A stretch of 64,000 nt of DNA from Platerodrilus igneus (GCA_036346225.1 JARFIW010001320.1:1364001-1428000), one strand, 5' to 3'. Positions 1-11,003 are shown, counted from the first letter of the stretch. Made by a program: numbers and translations. The notes: generated by a model from the letters alone, not told the origin.

Positions 1-430
1 AAAAAAAACAAAAACAGAAAAAAATTCATTTATATCTGGTTCGAAAAACCAATATAAACTAATAAGGTGAACAAAAAGAAAATTAACTTTAGAAAACTAC
101 AAAAAACCCTAATATCCAAGTTAAGAAGTGTAAAAAGACATGGGAAAAAAGAGGTATGATGTTTCAATCACTGAGGATTAAGATGGAATGATCTAACACT
201 TCACAAGCCATCGGAAGGCGGATATCTCTAGTAAATAATTAGTATAGTTTTCAACCTGAAGAAATGAAATTGGTTTCTCGCGAAAAACCATAAATAATAA
301 AAAGAACGAGGAGGAAAATTAACAGTACACGCCAACACGAGACAGTAACTGTCGAGCCTCAAAGTATGTAAGGGAACAACAATAATGCTAGGTAGAAAAA
401 TTAAGGACTAAAGCGGTTCAACACACAAAT
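1..430 (+). repeat. purine-rich interspersed repeat, copy 1
   Basis: This purine-rich stretch resembles 19800-20140 in the same orientation. Shared landmarks in order are a 'ggttcgaaaaaccaatataa'-type block, 'caatcac.gag', 'caacctgaagaa' and 'aacgaggaggaaaattaacagt'-type blocks. Similarity is patchy, so the copy is old. The left edge runs out of the window. No coding potential is visible. It may be part of the internal or 3' region of the retroelement at 18.5-26 kb, because its relative lies there, but this is inference. Confidence 0.5.
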
Positions 431-489
431 ACACGCAGATTTCATACACACATAATTTAGTTTATTTTCTTATCTTCCGTTTCTCTCCT

Positions 490-900
490 TGTACTCTACC
501 CCGTGTGGGTCCAGATTAGAATAACCCTTTGGTACGACCTGCCTGTCGTACGAGGAGGTCACTAAAATGGTCCAACATCACACATACACACACACACACA
601 TTTTTGGGCGTTCCTTCTTTTCTTCAATTTTGTTCCCTTCTTTCGGATCTGGTGCTGTTTCTTAGAGTTTCCTTTTTGTTTTGCTTTTTCGTTCCTTTTG
701 GTCCACTTTTTTTTTCCTTTCCTTTAGCTTGTTTTCTTATTATTAGTTCTCATACTGACTTGAATAAATTTTTTCGATCCACTTCCTGTGGTATGTGCTT
801 TTTAGATCTTTCTTCTTATTTTTAGAAACCACGAATTAGTTGACTTTTCAGCCTTGTTAGCGATTCTTTTCTCTACTTGTTCATTTTAAACGATTCTTTG
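490..900 (-). repeat. same repeat family, inverted copy
   Basis: Read on the minus strand, this segment follows 20230-20945. The part at 490-585 matches the block at 20849-20945 (a 'cgtacgacaggcaggt' versus 'cttacgacatgcaggt' core, then 'ggacccacacggg'). The pyrimidine-rich part at 600-900 matches the reverse complement of 20230-20500, with a 'tagttgacttttcagccttgttagc'-like anchor. A CA microsatellite lies at about 580-601. Together with the + oriented repeat at 1-430 it forms an inverted pair. The 98-codon ORF at 529-825 is a by-product of the pyrimidine-rich sequence. Confidence 0.5.
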
Positions 901-1581
901 TAACCACAGCTTGAAGTGCTTCAACTTTTCTAACCAGCATTCTCGTCGCCCCCTTGCATTCTTGAGATGCTTGAATAAATACTCATTTCAAGAGCTTTAT
1001 GTACAAGAACCACAAACAATTAAAATTGTGTATAATTTTAAAAAAGTTTGGCGTCTTAGAGGAGGACATTTTGCTGTGAACCTTTCCTGTTTATTGAAAC
1101 GTTTTATTCTAGTGTAGAGTAATTTGAGAGTGTTTTTAGTTTTCAAAAGCCGTTACAGCAAGTAGTGACTGGGCGCATATCAACTTATATTTTGTGCGAA
1201 CGGTACTGCAATATGGTGTAACGTTCCGTTTATTTTGTTACTTTATATTAAAGAAATATGTATATAAAGTCCCTTAGTTTGTGTAAAAAATTCATCAGTT
1301 TAAAATATAACAAAGAGCGCATTGCCCGCACATCCCTTCATAATTTCGACAGTTTGTTTTTGGAGATAATCAAGAGGGCCGATGTCTGTGACGTTTATGA
1401 AGTGAAGTTTGTCAAGTCGAGTTTTTGTGATATAAAACAAATCGCTTAGAGCGGATTTATTCAGTTCTTACATGAAATATGTAGTTACAAGACCATAGTT
1501 AATCGATCGTTTATTTTGGTGGTTCAGGGGAAGTTATAATACAAGTGCCGAGTTTTGATTGTTGATCTTCGCTAATAGCGT

Positions 1582-3390
1582 TGTAACGTTCATTTTTGTA
1601 GTTGAACATTTTACGCTTTTTCCCAATTAGTAAATACATTTCGGTAACTACTATTTCTATATTTTATATTTATTAACTCCTTATGTGGATATACAAGTCT
1701 AGATAATAGACGATAAGAAGTTGTAATAGTAACGAGTGGAATAAACAGATGAGTAGTTGTAGTTTGTTCTTTGTTCCTATATATTAATTACGGTAAAAAT
1801 ACTGCTTTCCGTTTTGCTTTGAAAATAGTGAGAATTAATGCGGCATGAATTTTCGAATTGTTCATGAACAAGCACGACACGATTTTAGTTGTTTTTCTTG
1901 TGAAATAAAGTTGTATATTAACTGTAGTAAGTGTAGTGCTAATTCCGATTAAAGTAGTATGGTTTATAGGCGATCGTGTTTGGTCGACGCACGTGTGTTT
2001 TAAGGACATTTGACGGACGGTTTTATTGCTTACGCGTGCCTTTCTAATTGTTTTTCGGTTGAGTTTCTGTTAGAAATAAAAGTGGTAGAACTTGTTAAAC
2101 TCGACCTGCACGCGTGTTCTACGGAACATTTTGACGGACTTACTCTAGTGATACACGCGCTTTACTCATTGTGGTTTTTTTGTTGGTACTTTGTCTCTTG
2201 ATATTTAAACGGTGTGTGCGATCTAGTTTCGCGGTCCTTTTCTTTTTTATCAGAGTAGTGCATACTTTGGATTATCCAAATACAGTTGATACTGTAGTTT
2301 CTGAATTTTCTAACCCCAAAGAATCTAAAACAGATCATTGCTTGCGCAAATTTCGTTATTTGCGAAATATAACAGATTACCGGTTTACAAAGGTATTGGT
2401 TGAAGTTTCTCACTGCTTTTTGGATGTTTATGAAAATAACATACATTTGGTCCCAGTTGAAATTAAACTAGTGCTACAGAATATTTCGAAATTATTGTCT
2501 CAGGAAATAGAATTAACAAGAAATTTATCAATGCTACATAGTTCCGTCGCGTGATAATGTCTGCTGCTAACACCAGTGAAATACGTAGGTGTGATTAGGG
2601 TAACGTGTGATGAGTTCCATCAACACCCTCCCAGTCAAGGGTGAAGTGCTGCGTTAGTGCCGGACATCGTAAATCCCACACTTCAATTGCAAGGAAGCGT
2701 TACTGAAAAACCTTTTGTAAGTTGAATTATTTCCTACTTGTTCTTACTGTAAATATCTATCCGTTGTTTTGCCATATCTTTGTCGTTCGGATACCTTTTA
2801 CAATAGAATTGCATGCTATTAAGAAACAAAAAAAAAAGAGAAAAAAAACAAATTAGTTTGAGTAATTTGAATATTTGGACAGGAAAGAAAAAAAAATCAA
2901 TGCTACTGGATTGCTCATATCAATTGTGTCTTATCTATTTATCTTTTGTTAACATTTTGTCTGATTTATGTTTAATTGGTGTGTGAGGAAACGTTTCTGC
3001 TACTCCCCAATATTACCTCACTTTGTACTAAAAATTTTGTATTGCTTTTACCGTTGTTATATTATATAGATTATCTAAACAGTTTTTTACATTCTACAAA
3101 GTACTGAACAATCTATGCTCGATCAGCATGCTATGCTTTTTCTTTATTTCAGGTTTGCAGGACTAATTTTTTTTTATTGCAGGTTTACTACTCTAATTTT
3201 TTTATTGCAGGTATTGTTACTAACTCCTTACGGCTGCGTACATTATATGTTGGTCTGCTTTCTACAACCCCCCCCCCCAATCTCCGATTGAGCCTGGTCA
3301 TTTCTTTGATTTTCTTGGTGTTACGCACGGCTACGAGCCAACGTAGCATAAATTTGGCGCCCAACGTGGCTGCCTCGAAGTAACGTAACA
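1582..3390 (+). mobile_element. 1809-bp TGT...ACA LTR-like element, copy 1 (solo LTR?)
   Basis: The element starts TGTAACG and ends CGTAACA. It is flanked by a 4-bp direct duplication GCGT (1578-1581 and 3391-3394). An inverted second copy at 45618-47426 has the same ends, the same length and its own duplication, ACAT. Short TG..CA inverted ends with 4-bp duplications are typical of LTRs of Ty3/Gypsy-type elements, so a solo LTR is the simplest reading. Near the right end is the cassette 'cataaatttggcgcccaacg' (about 3349-3368), which resembles the LTR/primer-site junction of insect retroelements but lies inside the repeated unit. A C tract (about 3271-3280) and three AG-acceptor-like 'attgcaggt' motifs precede it. 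It also carries an ORF (separate entry). Confidence 0.75.
2171..2554 (+). CDS. unidentified ORF inside the LTR-like element, copy 1
   Basis: This 127-codon ORF has an N-terminal hydrophobic stretch (about residues 1-30). A charged, helix-rich part follows, with residues such as HTLDYPNTVDTVVSE and KLVLQNISKL. The inverted copy at 46379-46819 encodes almost the same protein from HTLDY onward, with only a handful of replacements and the same stop. A second open frame just upstream (2010-2201) also has a counterpart in the other copy. The two frames are separated here by a frameshift, while the other copy is open across this point but shifted elsewhere, which suggests one longer ancestral ORF. 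I do not recognise the family. It could be an accessory ORF of the element or an exon-like remnant. No signal peptide or catalytic motif is convincing. Confidence 0.4.
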   Translation: MVFLLVLCLLIFKRCVRSSFAVLFFFIRVVHTLDYPNTVDTVVSEFSNPKESKTDHCLRKFRYLRNITDYRFTKVLVEVSHCFLDVYENNIHLVPVEIKLVLQNISKLLSQEIELTRNLSMLHSSVA

Positions 3391-3394
3391 GCGT

Positions 3395-3902
3395 CACGTG
3401 CTGCACGTGGTTAATCATTCTGTTGTAGGTTGATGCATCCTCTTTTGTTGTTTACGTTTTAGAAGTATTAATTAATGCCAATGAATTTGGGAGTTACTGT
3501 CTAGAGTATGAATGGAAATCTCGTTACGGTTGCGGTAGGCCCGTAATATAACCCAGTTGTTGGGGGTCAAGTAATAGATTAATTGTCACGTGTTTAAAAG
3601 TAGAAAACCGACACCATCACAGTGTTGACTGGTACCATCCACCTTACAAGGTAAGCGACTGTATTGATAAATTTTGCTGTGCAGCCCATATACGTCGATT
3701 ATAATATTGAACGTTTGTGCAATTAAATTAAGCACAACCCGTACATGAAGTTGTGTCAATCCCTTATCACCGAGTCCTAAAGTGTGTGCGCTTTATTGAT
3801 ACTTTACCGTGGTCGTGAACAACAAACACATTTAACTTGTATAAATAGTTAAACCATATTATTTCCAAGTAACGTAATAATTAAGACAGTTGTACTGATA
3901 CT
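3395..3902. other. no gene recognised
   Basis: I see no long ORF, RNA gene or clear repeat in this AT-rich stretch between the LTR-like element and the palindromic element. Confidence 0.5.
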
Positions 3903-3956
3903 TCCATTGGCTGGAGTTCGGTTTAGAAAGACAAATATTTTTATGGGTCGTATATA

Positions 3957-5897
3957 CAGTGTGTCCCAAAAAGTTTTATACAAATGGAGAAAAAGTTTAT
4001 CTTACATTTCACAAAAAAAATTATTCTTGATAAAAAGCTCTGCATGACTTGTAGATCCATAATTAAGTACAACATTTTTAAAACATTGACTGGATTACAG
4101 GGAAAAATCAAAATTATGATTTAAAGTGATAGTAAAATACACTCAAATTGTATTGGAGAGCAAATTGTTTATTTAAATTTTTATTAAATAGCATTAAATT
4201 ATGCCCACTTTGTAAATTTGTGATTTTCCCAGAAAAAAATTACAAGATATTAATTACATTATTTATTGAATAAAGGAATAAGACATGATAAACCTCCTAT
4301 CAATTTATCAACAATGAATAATCACAACTAATAAATTCTATTGAGAACATGTAAAATTACTTAAATACTACGGAACTTCAACGTATCTACCGTTCCTTTC
4401 TAAACAGGTGACTGTTCGTTGACTAAATTATTTATGACATTTCTAACCACATCTTGAGTTATAACTTCACATGTATCTTTCATAATTCTTTCAAGATGAT
4501 CAACATCTTGAAATGGCCTCTGAAGGTATACTTTTTCTTTTAAGTAGCCCCACAAAAAGAAGTCTAGAGGGGTTATGTCTGGCGACCTTTGACCAAAGAA
4601 ACTCCATGTCCTTTCTGATCACTTTACCGGTAAAAGTATGGACGAGAAAATTCCTAATAGTTCTTTTACAGTGATATGGCAGCTCCATTCTGTTGGTACC
4701 ATATTTTTTCTCGTTCATCTAGCGGTAGTTCACCAAGAAAGTCTGACAACTGATTATCTAAAAATTGTAGGTATCTTTCTCCATTCATGTTATTTCGAAA
4801 AAAGAATGGTCCAACAATTCTGTCTTTGTAAATGCCACGCCATACATTAGTTTTAAATGAATATTGATCTCTGGTTTGGACATGGAAATTGGGATTAACA
4901 TCGCTCCACCATCGACAATTTTGCGCACTTACTGCACCATTAGACGTAAACGTTGCTTCGTCAGAGAACAGTACTTGTCGTGTCATAAATCTGTTATTTT
5001 CCAATTCTCCTTGCATACGAGCACAAAATTCAAACCTTCGTACAATATCTCCTTCTTTTAGAGTATGGGTAAATTGGGGTTTGTATGATTTAAATTTATT
5101 TGACTTTAAAAATCGTGCAACTGTATTTTTACTTACATTAAATAAATTGGACCTTCTTCGAAGTGAATATTTTGAATTTTCCACAACCGATGGCATCATA
5201 GCAGTTTCAATTTCTTTATTTCGAACCCATGGCCGATTTTTCTTTCTAAATTTATTTTCAACACTTTCAAAACTTTTGAAATTATTTATTACATATCTGA
5301 CCATTGTGAAATGTATTTTTTTATCGGGATGTCGATTACTAAAGATTTCTGCTGCCTCGCTACATGTTTTATAATTTTCTCCAACAATGAGAACAATTTC
5401 AATTTTATCTTTAATACTTAATTTTACTGGCATTTTTAATTATTGCAAACACACACTTATGTAACAATTGACATTTGTAGACAGTTCTTAGATACTGCAA
5501 AGCACTCTATCAAGAACGTGTGTAAAAAGGATGAGAAACATAAAATCAGGCGCTTATTATGAACGGGATCTTACGATGTTTCGTACTGCGCATTAATTTA
5601 ACAATTGCTCATTTGTTTATTAAATATCTTTTAATTTTTATCTAAAAGTGGGCATAATTTAAAGCTATTTAATAAAAATTTCAATGAACATTTTGCTCTC
5701 CAATACAATTTGAGCGTATTTTGCTATCACTCCAAATCATGATTTTGATTTTCCCTGTATTCCAGCCAATGTTTCAAAATTTTGTACTTAATTATGGATC
5801 TACAGGTCATGCAGAGCTTTTTATCAAGAATATTTTTTTTGGTGAAATGTAAGATAAACTTTTTCTCCATTTGTATAAAACTTTTAGGGACACACTG
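3957..5897 (-). mobile_element. mariner/Tc1-superfamily transposon, inactive, with ~255-bp terminal inverted repeats
   Basis: Both ends read CAGTGTGTCCC into the element and are flanked by TA (3955-3956 and 5898-5899), the target duplication of this superfamily. The inverted repeats extend inward to about 4215 on the left and about 5643 on the right, so they are roughly 255 bp, long for the group. The single gene lies on the minus strand between them (separate entry). The element sits inside the left arm of a palindromic element, which gives a relative date: it arrived later. Confidence 0.92.
4400..5433 (-). pseudogene. mariner/Tc1-type transposase (DDE), broken
   Basis: Reading starts at 5433. 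The first frame (4666-5433, 255 codons) has an N-terminal helix-turn-helix DNA-binding part. The catalytic region follows with the first acidic residue at D158 (LFSDEATF), then the NVWRGI and FFFRNNMNGERYLQFL blocks. The position of the second catalytic aspartate, expected in a QQDGAP-type motif, is N249 (IWYQQNGAA), so the active site is lost. A frameshift follows at once. Homology continues at 4500-4718 (PYHCKRTIRNFL), then in a third frame with the 'SPDITPLDFFLWG' block near 4545-4580, and peters out near the codons at 4400. At least two frameshifts plus D-to-N make it non-functional. BLAST-type naming would probably be 'Tc3/mariner-like transposase'; I am sure of the superfamily, not the clade. 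Confidence 0.9.
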
Positions 5898-6254
5898 TAT
5901 ATTTAGATTAGTTTTGGTCATATGAGTTTAAAGACAAACGACTTTTTAGGAAATGACCCCTTAAAAAGTTATGGCAAATAAACTGTCCCATGTTAAGTCT
6001 ATGGGAAAAATTTTAAATGACATTTCGGGTATATTTGGTTTTGAATAACAAAAAGGAATTCGTGCAATTTCTATTCGGCGGAATGAATAACGTCTCTTTT
6101 TCTCGGCGAATTCAAAAGCGTCTCTTTTTTCGGCGATATTATCAAGCTGGCGTCTTATTTACTATAATAAAAACAAAGCGTCCATACATTCAAATTACAT
6201 TCTTGAGTAAAAAAAAAATTGTGATCCTCTCGTTGTTTTTGTTGTTTTTTAGGG

Positions 6255-6327
6255 GTTGGGTTAGGTTAGGTTAGGTTAGGTTTGGTTTGGTTAGGTTAGG
6301 TTAGGTTACGTTAGGATAGGTTAGGTT
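6255..6327 (+). repeat. interstitial TTAGG telomere-type repeat
   Basis: About a dozen units of GGTTA/TTAGG occur in a row, with a few variants (TTTGG, TTACG, TTAGGATAGG). TTAGG is the ancestral arthropod telomere repeat. Here it is internal and lies at the centre of the palindromic element at 3903-6515. Confidence 0.9.
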
Positions 6328-6515
6328 TTACGAAAAAAACAATTTTTTGGTAGAAAAAAAATTCACATAGGCTTAACATTGACCATAACTTTTTAAGGGG
6401 TCGTTTCCTAAACAAAAGTCATATGTCGTTAGACTCAGGGGACCAAGTCGAATCGAAATATATATACGACTCCTAAAAATGTTTGTCTTTATAAACCGAA
6501 CTCTTACCTCCATTG

Positions 6516-7904
6516 GCTGAAGTTAAGTTAGTAGCGTAGAGTTGCATGCACACGGCGTCCTACGCATTACGTTTTAAATATTTTATTAGTTACTGTGTAA
6601 GTAGAGCAAGTGGGGGTGTCCTGTGCACTCAACTCCACCTTAATTTTATTACACATTGCTTTACTGGCCAGTACACCTTATAGTAATAATAATTGTATGC
6701 CATTTACTTTATCGACAATACTACTTGTGGTAATGTTTACATTTACTTGTTCATATATGTATGTGCCATATTTGTTTATGTAACCAACCCATGTATTTAT
6801 TTCAGTCGTTGGGATTTGTTAATAGAATTAAGTAAAGTTGTCTACGTGCATTATTTTAGTAAGAAGTTTATGTTAGTAGGGTGAATTCAACCTCTCTACT
6901 CTGCGAGATTTTCTGAGGATTTTATGTTAAATATTGAGCTGCAAGGAGTCTACCGACCAGTGACGAGATTCTCCTTTTGTCATCTAGCATTGTGACATTA
7001 CTGGTGGTGCCCACCCCATTTTTGACGTTTTACCGAATTCACATCTCATTATAATTGTCATCTTAGGGCATTTAGCAATCCCAAGCTACGACTTTTGTCT
7101 GACCTACCTCTCACCGGCTAGAGCTAGGCCGCTCACGGGTCCCGATCCGTCCCTTGGTGTCGTAGTGCTGAATTGGCCCGTAACAATGGAAAGGCAATCA
7201 CACCAAGTGGTTTTTATCAAATTCATTGTAGATGCTAGAGGTGAGTCTTTCTCACGCTTTTTCACGCTCAAAACAATTTGCGTCATTGCCTCAACCAACG
7301 AGGACGTTTGCCGACTGGAAAGGTTTTGAAAAGTTCGTGGAAAAAGCGATTGTCGGGGAGTTTTGTTTTGTATTACCTTCATGAACAGACGTGACAGTGA
7401 GTGCATGAAATAAGCACTTAACTACCCATGAATTCCATACCTCTCCTGTATCTTTATCTTAATATCGTTTACTTCTAAATGTTGTAGATATCAGCAACAG
7501 CATCATTGCAAATTTGCAAAAATACACAGCCTACCACAACAAGAACCTGAAGAAAAGGCTGTCATCTGATTACAAAAAAAGGCCGTAAACAGTTCTACCT
7601 TCCGTAAATATCTATATTATTAAAGATAAGCTACTTTAGATGGTTAATTATTATTCATTCTGATATTAAAAATCTGTGCTGTACTACGCCCTCTGTAGAA
7701 CCACGCTTAATAATAAAGTACTTTTATTTGTAGCTGCATTTGTTACTAATACGATCGCTTGATGATAGTTGTGTTACGATGTTCCGTGCAGCTAAGAAAA
7801 AAAGTAAAGTAAGCAAAGAAAATCGCCCGAACCGAAAACCGCGACAAAAATAGGAACCCAAAGAATGCCGTGCTAGCTAGAAAGTTGTAGAGTGTAGTGG
7901 AAAT
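6516..7904. other. no gene recognised
   Basis: Mixed intergenic sequence. The only ORF of note is on the minus strand at 7104-7406 (100 codons, basic and serine-rich, containing SLVEAMTQIVLSVKKREKDS). I do not recognise it, and it has no neighbour or motif that supports a real gene. Confidence 0.4.
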
Positions 7905-9300
7905 GTGCAGGCTAGCTCAGAATAGAAATCGATGGAGGTATACATCCAACAAGTCCCAAGATGGAAAAACTAATGACGAAAATAATAAATGTACTTAAAC
8001 GTGGATTACTATAAACAACTACAGGTTTTGGTCTTGCAATATTCTCAACTAATGTTAATTGTACGAAGGTATTTACTGAACAACTATTAATTCGGCAGAT
8101 GCCTAAGTTTTGGGGGATCCTTGGCAGCCACAGGCTGCTTAACCCCCTTCACATACCTCTGAATCTTGGCGAAATAGGGCATATAATTAGAAAACAATAG
8201 AAGAGGAACCGAACTGTATATGGGCTGTTGTGGGAATTTCAGGAAACTGTGTAGGCTAGCTCAGAACATAAAAAAGTGGGTGTACGCGTCCAACAAATTT
8301 TAAGACAGAAAATCTAATGACGAAAAAATAAGTGCACTTAAATCTGATGATTATTAAAAACAACTACAGGTGTTGGTTGTAAAATATTTTCAACTAATGT
8401 TGATTGTGCTAAATTATATACTGGAAAAGCTATTAATTCAATACATGTTCAAGTTCTGGGGGAACTTGACAGCCACAAGCTGCTTACCCCCCTTCATATA
8501 CCCTACATTTGATTTTTTTCCAATGCTCCCCCCGTAGGTACTACATTGGTCAGGAAGCGAGTTTTTTTTACCTGAAAATTTTGAATTTTACCAAACCCTT
8601 GCTATTGCAAACAAGGTAGAGATGTTTAGCGAGCGCGACAACACTCACACACGAGACCTCTACTTTATCTCCCATCCGAACGATGGCGTATTTTTGTGAA
8701 AAATGCTCGCCTAACATTTTTCAAGCGGACAGTGTCGGGATATGAACCCGCGACCTTGGGCATAGTAATCGCCTTTCCTTCACATGCCGCTGAATATAGG
8801 GGGAATAGGGTATATAACTGTAAAACAATAGAAGGTGACTAAACTGCATCTAACAAGAAAGAACAGCGGATATGTTTAAAGACAACAAACATAAAGACAA
8901 GAAGAAAATTGTTCAAAGCATATGTGTGGAGCACAGCATAGTATGTCTATGCAATAGATGCAGTAGGAAAAGCGGACAGAAAGAGATAGCATGGACAGAC
9001 AAAATTAATAACAAATAGGTTATATAATTAGTAAAGAAATAAAGATATCTGTGGAAAACAAAAAAAATGGAGAAATAGAAGGGCAGCATACGTTCTAAGG
9101 CTTTTTGGGGGATTAATACGATATATATTACAAGCAGAGATAGGAAAAAAGAAGTTGAAATAGATCGAGATAAGACTTACACGCAGATAGTGATAGATGC
9201 AAGGAAATATGTTAGTTCAGAATAGGAAACAATGAGGGTACGTGTCTAATCAGTTCCAGGACTGAAGAGCTAATGGTGATGAGAGTGGGAAAAAATACCA
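7905..9300 (+). repeat. ~345-bp tandem repeat, two full units and a partial third
   Basis: Unit 1 begins near 7905 and unit 2 near 8249. Both open with 'gtaggctagctcagaa'-type sequence, pass through 'aacaactacaggt.ttgg' and 'cagccaca.gctgctta.ccccctt', and end with 'atagggcatataa.t' and 'aaaacaatagaag'. Unit 2 is interrupted by the SINE at about 8515-8772. A partial third unit starts near 9205 ('atgttagttcagaatagg'). No coding potential is apparent. Confidence 0.7.
8515..8772 (-). mobile_element. tRNA-derived SINE, 5'-truncated copy
   Basis: This is homologous to the SINE at 20555-20848 over its body ('aggaagcgagttttttt', 'aaaatgctcgcctaacattt'). The minus strand keeps a pol III box B (GGTTCATATCCC) near 8739-8752, but the region that should hold box A is missing. 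It lies inside unit 2 of the local tandem repeat. The host sequence resumes with 'ccttcacatgccgct', resembling 'ccttcatataccct' on the other side, possibly a decayed target duplication. Confidence 0.75.
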
Positions 9301-10730
9301 AAATTTATGGTTTAGCTTAATTTTCAAACCTGTGATCTAATCTTGAAAGCGTACCTTTATTTTACCAAATGCTTATTAATCTCTTGCGTAGGTCGCGATG
9401 AGAATGTGGTGGAATTAATGTAAGTTTAAATGTTGTCACTAAATAGTGAAGATTTGCTACGATACCGCCAAGTCATCCTCGATTGGACGACCTTAAAGGG
9501 TACAAAAATGATTAGAATTGACCTTAGATTTTCTTATAGAAAAACACATATCAAAAACTGGTTTTGTGCTAGAACGCTTATAACTTATCTACTACTACAG
9601 CTATGAAATAAATAATATACTCATAAAATTTGCAATATTGTAGCTTTATTACAAGATTTATTCCAATTTTAATTCAAGCTGATTGGACTAAATCAGATTG
9701 TCTATACTTAACAATAATCAATGCAAAAATCGCATCCTACGTTAAATCCTTTATCGTTATTGTAAATACAATGAACCAACAATAATGAATATTTATAATG
9801 GTGTTACAGATTAACTACAAATTTGTAAATAAGCACAAACGAATACAATCCTAGAAACTATTGCATCGGCAATTTTCAACCATAAATCCCATAGCGGTCT
9901 ATTTCTTTTAGTTAGAACATTTTCTAACGATTTCTAGTTAATAATAGTAAGCTTGAAGTGGCGAAGTGGAAACTTTCGATTGAATGGTTTCATGTAATGG
10001 TAGAACATATTAGCTTTTGCTCGAAATCTAATTTCAAACTCTGAACCATCTTAATAATTGAATTATAGACAGCGCTGTCAGTTAAACCGAGTCCCAAAAG
10101 GATTCTAAAAAAAAGAGGCGCTTATATTTGATCGCGTTGAGACTTTGATAGTTGTACTTTCACTTTGTTATTTGATTAAAATTGTATAATAATTGATTAA
10201 AATATAAGTATTTTAAATAAAAGCTACAAATTGGCTTTGCTAGTTATGTAAAGGTTATGTTTGACAAGTAAGTGACTGATCGTACTTTGCAAGTTCAATG
10301 ATTTTTGTAGTTATAATTGGTCGAAAAAAGTGTACTACCCTGGCGCTGCGTTAAACAGAAACCGGATATAACAAAACGAAAATTAGAACTGAAAATTAAT
10401 ATTGATGTACACTGTGTAGTAGATTTTATGAATAGCCTTATTATATAAGCATAATATTTTAATTTTTGTTTTCAATAGCTATAGTTTCAATTAGAACAGC
10501 TAGAATAATAAAAACAACAAAAATTAATTTTCTTAAAATAAATTAGTACAACTAGAATATTAAGATAGCGCATTAGTCATAAAACATGTTAAACGTCGAA
10601 ACAATAAAAGCCGCTGAAATAAAAATTCTATTGAACATTGTTTAAAACCTTAGCTGAACGAGAGACGCAGTTTGCAACAATAAAATAAAATTGTGTGTGA
10701 GAAATAATAAACGTGGTGAAAACTTACCGC
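9301..10730. other. no gene recognised
   Basis: AT-rich stretch without a long ORF or recognisable repeat. Part of the right side may belong to the LTR of the BEL/Pao element that starts at 11003 and reads leftward. Confidence 0.4.
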
Positions 10731-10739
10731 ATGTAAAAC

Positions 10740-11003
10740 TATCACAACACTATAATGCACCTGTTTAGACAGAAGGTTAAAGGAGGGTTAAATGGAAGGA
10801 AATAGGGGTGGTATCCGATGTTAACGAAGCTGTTAAACCAACGCGAAAGAGGTTCTAAAATGGATTGTCAAATTCATACTATTTACAGCGACCTTTATTG
10901 TTGCGATAACAGAATCTCCGTTTGGTCGATCGACGTAAGATAGCGTGCGCCTTAATTACTGAGGAATTTACTCTTTATTTAACAATGGGCTGAGACCTTA
11001 ACA
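10740..11003 (-). mobile_element. putative 3' LTR of the BEL/Pao element
   Basis: On the minus strand the LTR would start TGTTAAGGTCTCAGCCC at 11003, directly after a purine-rich tract. It contains AATAAAG-type polyadenylation signals. The far end is not defined; about 10740 is a guess. No matching 5' LTR is seen in the window. Confidence 0.45.

Larger units (their letters stand above)
3903..6515. mobile_element. palindromic MITE-like element with TTAGG centre, split by mariner
   Basis: The left arm (3903-3954 continued at 5898-6014) is an inverted, imperfect match to the right arm (about 6355-6515). Paired blocks are 'gttcggttta.aaagacaaa', 'gtcgtatata', 'gtcatatga' / 'acatatgac', 'aggaaatgaccccttaaaaa' and 'gttaagtctatg'. 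Without the mariner insertion the element is about 670 bp and almost a full foldback. Its centre holds AT-rich spacer and the TTAGG tract. It encodes no protein, so it fits a non-autonomous foldback or MITE-type DNA element. The superfamily is not determinable, since outer ends and target duplication are blurred. Confidence 0.65.

Noticed and set aside
529..825. 98-codon ORF with hydrophobic stretches
   Set aside because: It follows from a pyrimidine-rich repeat whose complement is found elsewhere; no start context or motif.
1788..2446. Minus-strand ORFs (1788-2009 and 2162-2446) opposite the element's ORF
   Set aside because: They mirror the + strand reading and have no motif of their own.
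4638..5374. + strand ORFs across the mariner gene
   Set aside because: They are shadows of the transposase on the minus strand.
6255..6327. A true chromosome end
   Set aside because: The TTAGG tract is short, degenerate and lies inside a palindromic element with long sequence on both sides.
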